This document shows, in pieces, positions 48,987 through 57,562 of a DNA stretch of 64,000 nt (positions are counted from its first letter, which is position 1; each line of letters opens with the position of its first letter). The stretch lies in NCBI GenBank assembly GCA_004369045.1, contig ML213504.1:715508-779507 (forward strand). The letters are read 5' to 3'. A program made the translations under genes and the position numbers. The notes below the pieces were generated by a model that was given only the letters and a program-made list of their open reading frames with translations, had not been told where the DNA came from and made no database searches. This DNA is from Heliocybe sulcata (Eukaryota > Basidiomycota > Agaricomycetes > Gloeophyllales > Gloeophyllaceae).

Positions 48987-49086
48987 TCCAGCTTCGTCTG
49001 GCTTGGATGAGCCATGCAATCGTGAACTAACAAGGTTGGGTGGGAAACCGCGGTTAGCGGGTTCAGACGCGGGCAAGACAACCGCT
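48987..49086 (-). repeat. split direct repeat B2
   Basis: 100-base terminal copy of B, marking the 3' end of the element on the minus strand. Its outer flank (GGTCTGTTGG) is host intergenic DNA. Confidence 0.93.
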
Positions 49087-49202
49087 GGGCGGGTGGGCTT
49101 GCTTCGCGATTCGTTCACGAATGTGGGTCACTCAAGTCCATAGGGTGTATCTAGTTCATCTACCACTTATACATAATAATCAAATCAGGGCGGGAGGGAG
49201 GG

Positions 49203-49360
49203 TTAAACGAAAGCGTAGCACGATAAACCTCCTGCGCTGCAGAGGTCGTTGTCGTCGAAAGAAAGCGGCGTCGGATCCGGCTTCCGCCGCCGCTCAGCTG
49301 GACGTTGGGAGTCAGCCTCCTTCGGCTCCGCTGTCTCAATCGTCCGACTCCCAGCACTCA
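49203..49360 (-). repeat. split direct repeat A2
   Basis: 158-base second copy of A. The TGGGAGTC..GACTCCCA hairpin is intact here. A 116-base spacer (49087-49202) with a G-rich end separates it from B2. Confidence 0.95.
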
Positions 49361-49460
49361 TCCAGCTTCGTCTGGCTTGGATGAGCCATGCAATCGTGAA
49401 CTAACAAGGTTGGGTGGGAAACCGTGGTTAGCGGGTTCAGACGCGGGCAAGACAACCGCT
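49361..49460 (-). repeat. split direct repeat B1
   Basis: 100 bases, differing from B2 at one site. It directly abuts A2 (boundary 49360/49361) and borders the internal coding region just after the recombinase stop. Confidence 0.95.
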
Positions 49461-49503
49461 CACCCGCAATCCACTGAGACCCAACTGCGGGTGTTCTGCC
49501 CGC

Positions 49504-50748
49504 TCACCCAACCAGAGTCGAAGTGGACGTATGGTTGCTGTCATTCGGCGGTAACCCCACCTTGTGGGCAAGGTGTTGCGATGCAATCTGCTCAAAGGCA
49601 CGAATGTAAGTCTGGTATGCAAGGGACTTCCAGCACCCAGCCAGTCGAACGATCTCCGGGTCGACACCCTTAGCCAGGAAAAAGGATGCACCACCAATGC
49701 GGAAGGAGTGTCCAAAGGTCGTGCCCCAGCCATTAGCTATGAATATCCGGTTGATGCGTTCGAGCGCGCGCTGTTTGACCATGGGGCGCACGTCACCTCG
49801 GGAGTCCCGCCACGAGAATAGCGGATCATGGGCACGAGCAGGTACCACAGCGGCAAGATTGCGTAGGGAATAGATTGGGCAAACATCATCCTGCTCATTC
49901 ACTAGCACCGCTTGCCCTTCCCCTGGGTTGGCGGTCTTTGCTGAAGGCAGCCATATACGAGCATATGGCTGATCCCTGAGATTGGTGCTGAACTGTACAT
50001 CGCAGCGCTTCGCATGGTGGTTGCCGTCGAAGGCAGCCCGTGTGGTCACGGAAACTTCACCAAAGCGCATCAAGCCAAAGAAGGCGCAGCTTGCCATGGC
50101 CCAGATGCAGGCATCGAAGGGGTCCTTGAGGTTCAAGGAATCCTTCAAAGACCTAAGCATGGCGAGTGTCACCGGAGGTCTAGGTGGACGGGTGCGCCGC
50201 GAGGCCTCGATGTTCTGCAAGCCATGCAGAGACCAGTTGATGCGGTCATGGTCTGCTGGTGTTAATGGTGGTGGCCAGCCTTGGGCGATATGCCATGCCC
50301 GGATTGCAGCAAGGTACTTGCGTGCCACCTGCGCTGATACCGGCTCAAAAGGAGTCCCGTCTGCAAATACGGGCTCACTGGGGTCAGGGTCCGTTACCGC
50401 CCATAGAACGAATGAGTGGAGCAGCTGGAAAGATGCAGGTAGGCGAGCAGATTCTGGGACAGAGAAGATGTTGCAGAAGAGATGAAATTTTCGCAGGCCT
50501 GAGCCATAATTGGAGGAGTCACGCAGTGATGCTCGAGATGCAGTGTTAGCCAAGTGTGCCAGTATCGGATGGTCTAAGGTGGCCGGTGGAGGTGAGTTAA
50601 CACCTCGCCACTGGAAAATCCTTTCCTCCGCCCTACACGGTGGTCGCAAGGCTGAAGGCCTGAGTGTCATTGCACCAACAGTAGATACGTACACAGGTGG
50701 AAGGTTGGGATCAAGGGTGGGCAAGACCTGCCGTACAGTGACCGGCAT
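49504..50748 (-). CDS. tyrosine recombinase of the Ngaro-like element
   Basis: Catalyses insertion of the circular cDNA in this class. Starts MPVTVRQVLPTLDP; its ATG overlaps the last base of the RT stop (TAATG). The N-terminal SAM-like domain includes SNYGSGLRKFHLFC. The catalytic domain shows Arg in FGLMRFGEVS, the H-x-x-R box in FGHSFRIGGAS, then GCWKSLAYQTYIR, with the nucleophile Tyr in YIR or the preceding YQT. Ends near repeat B1. Confidence 0.9.
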   Translation of the reverse strand: MPVTVRQVLPTLDPNLPPVYVSTVGAMTLRPSALRPPCRAEERIFQWRGVNSPPPATLDHPILAHLANTASRASLRDSSNYGSGLRKFHLFCNIFSVPESARLPASFQLLHSFVLWAVTDPDPSEPVFADGTPFEPVSAQVARKYLAAIRAWHIAQGWPPPLTPADHDRINWSLHGLQNIEASRRTRPPRPPVTLAMLRSLKDSLNLKDPFDACIWAMASCAFFGLMRFGEVSVTTRAAFDGNHHAKRCDVQFSTNLRDQPYARIWLPSAKTANPGEGQAVLVNEQDDVCPIYSLRNLAAVVPARAHDPLFSWRDSRGDVRPMVKQRALERINRIFIANGWGTTFGHSFRIGGASFFLAKGVDPEIVRLAGCWKSLAYQTYIRAFEQIASQHLAHKVGLPPNDSNHTSTSTLVG

Positions 50749-52723
50749 TACAATGACACTGGTGTCAGCAAAGGTGCCAAGGCATCCGGTAGAACTAGCG
50801 AAATGGGGGTGGTAGCTGCAGTGAATGAGGTGAGAAAGGCTCGGAGGTCCCCACGGGAGAGCGCGTCTGTGACGTTGTCGCGGCTTGGGACGTACACGGC
50901 TGTGAGGCGCAAGCAGGACTGGGCCAGCGACTTGTAGATCCACTTGAGCACCATATTGGTGTTCCTGCTTCGAGAACGGCCCTTGTTGACCACAGCCACC
51001 ACCCCAGCATTGTCCGAACGCACTAACAAGTTGGCCGTATGCGCTGGGAGTGTCCTTCGCAAGTCCAGCTGTGCCACTGCTATCAAACCTAGTTCCACTG
51101 CCACTGCCTTGGCCCAACTGATATCGTATTCCTTCCCTGGACCCACAGCCACAGCATGGGACCACTTCCAGGCCGCCCAGTAGCGTCCCACGACAATGCC
51201 AATGCCAAAGGATGTGCTGGCATCGCCCCACCAGCCCATGTCGAAGGCCTCGGGCAGGGATAAGGGCATCTCATTGGGCAGCTGACTGAGAAGGTAGCGG
51301 ATCCAGTCGAGGTCGGCAAGTAGCGTCCGAGAGGCATGCAGGTGAGCCCGCGCTGATGTGAACTGGTGGGAGAACAATGATATTGAGGACAGGAAAGGGC
51401 GAAGCAGTGGGAAGATTGTGGCAACATGTACCAGCTTTCCATGGAGGCGTGCAGCGTCCTTCAGGGTAAAAGTCGCCCCTTCGACCTGCCACATTGCCAG
51501 AAGGTCGTGGACCACAGAGAGCTTGTCGACAGGGAGAGAGACTGTCCTCATCTGGAGATCCCACTCGAACCCGATATACCGCTGGCGTGATGCGAAGGAA
51601 CGAGTCTTCTCCCTGCTCCAAGGAACACCTAAATGCTCGGTCAATGTGATGAAATCCTCTTCAGTCCACCCATCACCTGGGAGACAAAATACAAGAAAGT
51701 CATCAACCCACTTGCAGAGTGGTCCAAGCCCCGATGCCCGGTAGATCGCCACGAGCATGTCAGCCACAGCACCAAAGACTCCAGCGCTCGATGCCAACCC
51801 AAAGCAAACTGCCCGGTCAACGTACACCTTGCCTCGCCAGAATATGCACACAGCATTCTGTTGCGCAGGTCGGATCGGCGTCAACCGGTAGGCAGCCGAG
51901 ATGTCAAAGGCGGCAGCCACAGTCCCAGCTGGGAGGGACAAAACAAGAGCAGATGCATCCGCAAAGGTCCCCCACTCAGTAGGGAAGTCATCTGAATTGA
52001 TGCCTGCATTCACAGATGGAACCTGTGGCTAACCAACAGTAAAACACTATAATATCAGATAGAAATGCTAAGGCATACATCATGACGAGGGTAAGAAAGA
52101 TCCTGCACCAGGCGGAACTTTGAAGTCCCCACCTTCGGCACCAGGCCAAGGGGGGAGGTCCGGAAAGGGCCTATAAGCGCCTTCAGGGCACGAGGCTCGT
52201 AGCCATCTGAGTACCAGCCTGCAGCCACCTCCTGGGCAACATAACGATCAATGAAAGCCTCGTCCAGAGAGGCGGAAGAGTGATTCTTGGGAATGAAGGA
52301 GTGTGGGATTGGGGCAGAAGCACCCACATCAAAACCGAACCGCAGCCCGTCGACTACATGCTGCCAGCTAGCCAGAATCCCCAGGTCCTGTAGCAGTGCT
52401 ACCACCTGATCCGGCTTGAGCGGGGAGACCACCTTACGTGGGTCAGATGGAAGGACAACCACCAGCACCATGGGTGGTGTCCCGGCAGATGCTGCAGGAG
52501 TGGAGGTTGTGGCAGCGCGCACCATATGCGCAGGAGGATTGTCGGGCCCACTGGGAGCAATAGTGCTTGCCTCCAGTGCCGACAAGCGCATGGGGGCTCC
52601 GGGACGAGCCAGCTGGGGCAAGCTGGGCAGAGGCGTGTCCCGCCAAGGTCTGAGCGCTCTTGCAGTCGGCGGGGAGGTGACCGGAAGAGCCACATCGAAA
52701 GCAATGACCGCCTGAGCGAGCAC
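50748..52723 (-). CDS. reverse transcriptase/RNase H of the Ngaro-like element
   Basis: RT motifs: SPLGLVPKVG and KFRLVQDLSYPR, then AAAFDISAAYRLTPI (first Asp), VCFGLASSAGVFG, and KWVDDFLVF carrying the VDD active site. RNase H follows with WWGDAS, AKAVAVELG, VRSDNAGVV and VTDALSRG supplying the D-E-D-D residues. The frame overlaps the end of the gag-like region. A candidate spliced intron (52078-52023) lies between the first RT motifs and the rest; introns are known in this group. All catalytic residues are present. Confidence 0.88.
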
Positions 52724-53937
52724 GCTTCATGGTAGGCACCCGACCTGGAGCCGCAGGGGCAGCCCGCTTCGAGGATGCTGTTGCTGCTTCCATCGCCGCC
52801 AATAGCGCCGCTGACTCGTGCTTGGTCACCTGGGACGTCGCGAGATTGACACAGTCAGTGTCGACAGGGCCGAGATCATGACGTGGGTCTCGCCCCGATG
52901 CCAGCCGCTGGTCGATGTCGTACTGGCGGGCGATAGGCCATCCATGGCTCAAATGCAGGACCCGCACATTGCGATGGTGCTTGGCCAGCGCTTCGTAACG
53001 TAGTTCCCCGTGAAAACGTCGGACCTCGGCCTCCGCAGTGCCAGCTGCCACATCCCAGTCGTTACCGGAGATGGTGGCGTCGCCCGAGCGATCCAGCGCG
53101 ACTTCAACCAGCTTGCCCTCCGCATCAAACTCGAGCCGACTGCCCTTCGAAGCAGCATGCTCGCGACCACGGGGCGTGAGGACCGGATACGGCACGTACT
53201 GGCCAGCCTTGAATGCCTCGATCACCTTCTTGGGGAGGGCTAGAAGATAGGGCCTATCAGCACCATTCACCATGCCAGCTAACGAGCCATGCCGATGGCC
53301 TCAAAGGGCTCCCACAGCCTGCCTTCAGCAGGGTTTCGGGTCTCCGCCCCATCCACCTGTAGTGGAGCATCGCCATCCCTGCCTTTAGCAGGATCTCGGG
53401 TCTTTAACCCGCCCACCTATAGTGGAGAACGAGGCCTGTAGCCACCGCCTATAGCCGCTAGAGTCGCCCGGGCCTATAGCTCACACGGACGCATTGATGG
53501 AGATGGGCTGCCTGCAGCACGCTCCCTGCCGAGAATATAGGGAAAGACCACTCACTCGCGTCGAGAGGATCCGCCTTGAAACCAGGCTGGATTGGCGGCA
53601 AGGCTGTGACACCCTTCTCCCCGTCCGCCTGCGCTTCCTCCTCGGCTCTCCTCACTTCGCTCTCGTCCACCACCATTCCTCCAGGCTGCGTAGACTGCAC
53701 CTGCAGTTCCCCGCGCATTGCGGCGAGCTCAGCGCGCAAACGTGCGATCTCCGCATCTTTGCCGTTATCAGGGGCGCTGGGGGTCAGCGGCGGCGGCGGA
53801 GATGGAGGCGGCGGCGGTGGAGGCGGTACGTGCTGCTGGTGCGGAGGCTGAGGGGGTTGGGGTGCGCCAGCCAGCGGGCGTCCGTCGGGGGGTAACTGGG
53901 GACCAAGGACCAGGCCCAAGTGGTTAGATCCAGTCAT
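52443..53937 (-). CDS. gag-like region of the Ngaro-like element
   Basis: Begins MTGSNHLGLVLGPQLP, followed by a poly-Pro tract and a short coiled coil (IARLRAELAAMRGELQ). A second open block contains a gag-type core and ends with a CCHC knuckle (CFRCGSSGHLPADC) and a CCCH/C-rich segment (WARQSSCAYGARCHNLHSC). The two blocks are separated by about 180 bases holding a 60-bp tandem repeat. The family role is an RNA-binding structural protein. Confidence 0.7.
53318..53430. repeat. 60-bp tandem repeat inside the element
   Basis: Two copies, 53318-53370 and 53378-53430, offset by exactly 60 bases. Each has CTGCCTT(C/T)AGCAGG, a small hairpin, then TCGGGTCT and CCACCT(G/A)TAGTGGAG. It lies between the two gag-like blocks. 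Confidence 0.8.
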
Positions 53938-54017
53938 GGCGTCCGAGGAATAGTCGACAGTAGAGTATAGAGTAAAGCAGAGTAATATTCCAAGACTAAG
54001 AGTGTGTACTCTAGCTA

Positions 54018-54175
54018 TTAAACGAAAGCGTAGCACGATAAACCTCCTGCGCTGCAGAGGTCGTCGTCGTCGAAAGAAAGCGGCGTCGGATCCGGCTTCC
54101 ACCGCCGCTCAGCTGGACGTTGGGAGTCGGCCTCCTTCGGCTCCGCTGTCTCAATCGTCCGACTCCCGGCACTCA
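54018..54175 (-). repeat. split direct repeat A1 of the Ngaro-like element
   Basis: 158 bases, matching A2 at 49203-49360 with 4 transitions. Marks the 5' end of the element on the minus strand. Contains an inverted pair GGGAGTC..GACTCCC that can form a hairpin, with GCC TCCTTC GGC nested inside. Confidence 0.95.
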
Positions 54176-54601
54176 GGTATCCTGAAGTAAATTTGAAATT
54201 CCACACATCAAGCATATCTCGGAAGATATACCAGATATGGGCGATAATCCCAGTGCAATGAAATATTCGAAATTGTTGTCGATCAAAAACCTCAATACAA
54301 ATAAGAATTATACTTATAACTACACATCGGACAACATTTATAATTTACCTCAACATATTCCAACATAGTCTATCTTCGTATGTATTTCATATATATAAAT
54401 TCCTATACACAATATAACATATATAAAAAATAACCTGCCATTTCCGGTGAATACTATATATCAAAGCCCACATCTCAATTTAGGTCGGCATTTACAGCGA
54501 TCACGTATATTCGGTTCCCTCCGGTGAAGTCTCTGATTCTCGCTGCACTGCAATATTGCTCTACCGTCGCAGCCCCTCAAATTTCACTCTGATACCTGCT
54601 C
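54176..54601. other. AT-rich spacer and TCERG1-like promoter
   Basis: 426 bases. The first 300 are AT-rich with ATATATAAA-type runs, and the last 120 are more GC-rich and hold the promoter of the downstream gene. No gene is seen. Confidence 0.45.
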
Positions 54602-57202
54602 ATGGCCAGTCCACCTCTCTTGCCTCCTTTTGTCTCGATGGCTCCTCCGCCTCTACCCCCAGGATGGACTGAACATGTAGGTAAGTGCACCACTGCAGTT
54701 CAACGTAAATGAGTCTGATAGTGTCCTAGGTCCGGGTGGGCAGCCCTACTACTTCAACTCGTTGACAAAGGAATCCACGTATGTCCGTCCCTTACCCGCG
54801 TTTCCTAGTGCGCCCATGCACATGCAAGCCATCATACCGGGAGTGCAACCCGCAAAGAAGAAAGAAAAACCCGCTAAAAAGGTGCTGATACCTGGGACTG
54901 AGTGGTTACGCGTGTCAACCACGGAGGGGAACGTGTTCTATACGCACAAGGTGGAGAAGCGGAGTGTATGGACGGTGCCGGAGGAGATCAGAGAAGCCGT
55001 CGAGGCCTTGGAGAAGGAGGAAGTGGATAGCTTGAATCGCGCTTCGCCAGATAGCAAAGAGAATGAAGAAGTCATGCGAGAGGTAAAGCGCGTGAAGAAG
55101 GAGGCACAGGAGGCTGCGAAGCGGAAAGCCGAAGAAGCTGTGCCTGTAGACGAAGTGGTGATCACGAAGAAGGCTAAAGTGGAAGAAGCTGAGGAAGACG
55201 AAGATGATGAGGAGGAGGAGGAGGAGAGCGAGGAGGAGGAGTGGCAGCGTGAGGCAGCGGCGCAGTTGGCTGCAGAAGCGGAGGAGGAAGAGAAGCGGAG
55301 GAAGGAGGAGGAAGAGGATAGGAAGAAGGCGGAGGCAGAGGAGGAGGCGGAGAGGGCGAAACTGGCTGCTTCTATGCCCCAGTTGAGTATGCCTGATAAA
55401 GTGGACCTGTCGATTGACGAAGCGAAAGCGCTGTTCAAGGTGTGTCCGTTTGGTCTAGTGCACTCCTCCTTGTCCTTAACCCGGTGTAGACCCTCCTACG
55501 CGAGAAAGATATAAATCCGCTCGTACCATGGGACACTGCCCTTCCCCAATTTGTGTCCGATCCCCGCTATGTCCTCCTTCCCTCCGTCTCCGCCCGGCGC
55601 GAGGCATTCGATGACTACTGCCGTGACCGAGCTCGGGAACTCAGAGAATCGCAGGTGAAGAAGGAGAAGGAGCTGGCGGACCCGAAGGAGGCATTTGATA
55701 AGTTGTTGAGGGAGGAGGTGAAGAGTACGCGGACGAGCTGGAGTGATTTCAGGAGGACGTGGAAGAAGGATCGGAGGTTTTGGGGGTGGGGACGGGATGA
55801 CAGGGAGCGGGAGAAGAGGTTTAGGGAGTATATGAAAGAGCTGGGGGAAAGTGAGTATGCTTGTCAGTCTGACGGGAGATGGTGTTGACGGTGTTGCAGA
55901 GAAGCGGGCTGCTGCACAGAAAGCTGAAGCGGACTTCTTCGCTCTGCTTAAGGAGAGCGGCCGGGCGAAACCGGACTCGGACTGGAAAGAGGTTAAAAAG
56001 CATCTCCACAACGACCCTCGGTATGATGCTGTAGGGTCCTCTTCTCTTCGAGTGGAACTGTTTAAGACCTTCCTGAAAGCTCAAGGCGGGGCGGAAGGAT
56101 CTGAGAAGAAGGAGACATTGGAAAATAAGAAGGAGGATGTGAAGGAAGAGAAGAGCCCTGAGGAGAAGGAGCGCGAGAAGAGGGAGAAGAAGGAAAGGGC
56201 AGTCAGAGAGCGGCAAGAGAAGGTCCAGGTTGAGAAGAGCAGGCTTGAGCAGGATATTAATCGGTCAAAGATGGGATTGAGTATGGAGGAAGGAGATCGG
56301 GAGTTTAGGTGCGCCCTTTGTTTCTGTCGCCCGGTTTCACGGCCGCTTGGGCGCTCAATGGTGTTCCTCTCTGGTTTGTAGGACTATGCTCGTCGATGCG
56401 ATTCGGGACCCACAGGTATGCAGCAGGAGAGAAACGGACAGCTGACTGACGTATACTGTTCTGCCATTTCGTGCAGATGACATGGGAGCAGGCGTTGCCG
56501 CAGCTCAAGACCGACCCTCGCTTTACCCGCTCGCCGCTCCCGTATAACCAGCAACTGCACCTCTTCCACTCCCACATCGGTCGCATCCGCGCAAAACATC
56601 TTGACAATCTCCACGGGTCCTTTGCTTCTCATTCTCCCTCACTCTCCACGTCCTTCTCCGACCTGCCTGTCGACTCCCTCCTTTCTTCTCTTCCTGCCAC
56701 CAGGCTCGGTTACTCCTCAAAAGACTTGCAGCACGAGTACGAAAAGTGGCAGAGGGAACGGAATAGCGAGGCAAGAGCAGCGTTTGATGCGATGCTGCAT
56801 GAGAATGCGTTTGTGGAGTTTTGGGGAAGGCTGAAGAATATCGGCGGGGAGGGGGTGGAGGGGGGTGTAAAGGCCGATGAAGGGGAGGAGGGAGAAGGAG
56901 AAGGTGGGGGCGGAACTGCAGATATGAAGGCGCTGGCCAGGACGATTGATATTAGGGAGATTGAGAAGGTGCTGAAGGTATGTGTTATGTCATATTATTT
57001 GGGGTTTAGTGGGAGTGCTGATGGAGGGATAGAACGATAAGAGGTATCTTATGTTTGATCATGTTCCGGAGCAGCGCGAGAAGTGGGTTAGGGTCAGTGT
57101 GTATTCTTGTTTTAATTTAGGAGGTATTGACTGTCACATCTACAGGACCATCTGTCTGGATTGTCGGCGCCGAAGTTGTCGGTGCATGTTCCGGAGCACT
57201 GA
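54602..57202 (+). CDS. TCERG1: TCERG1/CA150-like WW and FF domain protein
   Basis: Nuclear adaptor that couples RNA polymerase II CTD phosphorylation to splicing and elongation. Starts MASPPLLPPFVSMAPPPLPP. WW1 (LPPGWTEHVG..YYFNSLTKESTYVRP) has Tyr where the second Trp is usual; WW2 (EWLRVSTTEG..FYTHKVEKRSVWTVPEE) has both. A Lys/Glu/Asp-rich linker is followed by at least four FF domains: KTLLREKDINPLVPWDTALP; FDKLLREEVKSTRTSWSDFR; FFALLKESGRAKPDSDWKEV; MTWEQALPQLKTDPRF. A last partial one reads EKVLKNDKRYLMFDHVPEQR. The order and the final KNDKRYL..VPE block match TCERG1 rather than Prp40. Stop at 57200-57202. Several introns. Confidence 0.9.
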
Positions 57203-57562
57203 TGATTTAGTGCGTTAATTATGTATGGATACTTTACACAGTGCTATGATGGCGGCTGACCATTACTATATGTCCTGAACCTACTTGATGTTTCTCCCTG
57301 TACTGAATCCTTGTGATTTGCTCTCGACTTCAAGGTCGAAGTCTGCACCGCTGCAAGTCTGACGGGAGCAAATCTGAGATCTCGTCTCCCAGATATCGGA
57401 GCAATCTCGGCGTGGCCCGTTCGATCACTGATCACATGCTGTGCTTCTCTGTATGGTGACCGGCGGCGCGTCCACGAAGTCTGACACGTCAGCGCGTTTC
57501 CTCGCCGCAAATAAATCTCGGTTCGCCTACCTGGGCTTGGTGTCTTCGACTGGTGGTCTGCA
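57203..57562. promoter_or_regulatory. GRP94 promoter region
   Basis: 360 bases between the TCERG1-like stop and the GRP94 start. Holds TGACACGTCA (57482-57491, listed separately) and the TCERG1 3' UTR. No gene is visible. Confidence 0.5.
57482..57491. promoter_or_regulatory. candidate unfolded-protein-response element
   Basis: TGACACGTCA, on the other strand TGACGTGTCA, contains TGACGTG, the core bound by XBP1/ATF6-type bZIP factors. It lies 72 bases before the ATG of an ER chaperone gene, a classic UPR target. It is followed directly by GCGCG. Confidence 0.5.

Larger units (their letters stand above)
48987..54175 (-). mobile_element. Ngaro-like tyrosine-recombinase (DIRS-order) retrotransposon, near whole
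   Basis: A 5.2 kb element read on the minus strand. Split direct repeats are in the order A1 (54018-54175), internal region, B1 (49361-49460), A2 (49203-49360), spacer, B2 (48987-49086). This is the Ngaro/PAT arrangement, not LTRs or inverted repeats. Coding parts, 5' to 3': gag-like with Cys knuckles, reverse transcriptase/RNase H, tyrosine recombinase. No aspartic protease, DDE integrase or methyltransferase is seen; lack of the methyltransferase favours Ngaro over DIRS proper. The A pair differs at 4 of 158 bases and the B pair at 1 of 100, all transitions, so the insertion is recent. The long domains are open; it looks whole or has at most one or two breaks. No target-site duplication is visible, as expected for tyrosine recombinase insertion. 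It sits in AT-rich intergenic DNA. Confidence 0.9.

Noticed and set aside
49203-54175. LTR retrotransposon
   Set aside because: No protease or DDE integrase is seen; repeats are split, and a tyrosine recombinase is present.
48960-54200. Target-site duplication around the element
   Set aside because: The bases outside B2 and A1 do not match; tyrosine-recombinase insertion does not make one.
54938-55438. Poly-Ser open frame on the minus strand
   Set aside because: It is the antisense shadow of the Glu-rich linker of the TCERG1-like gene.
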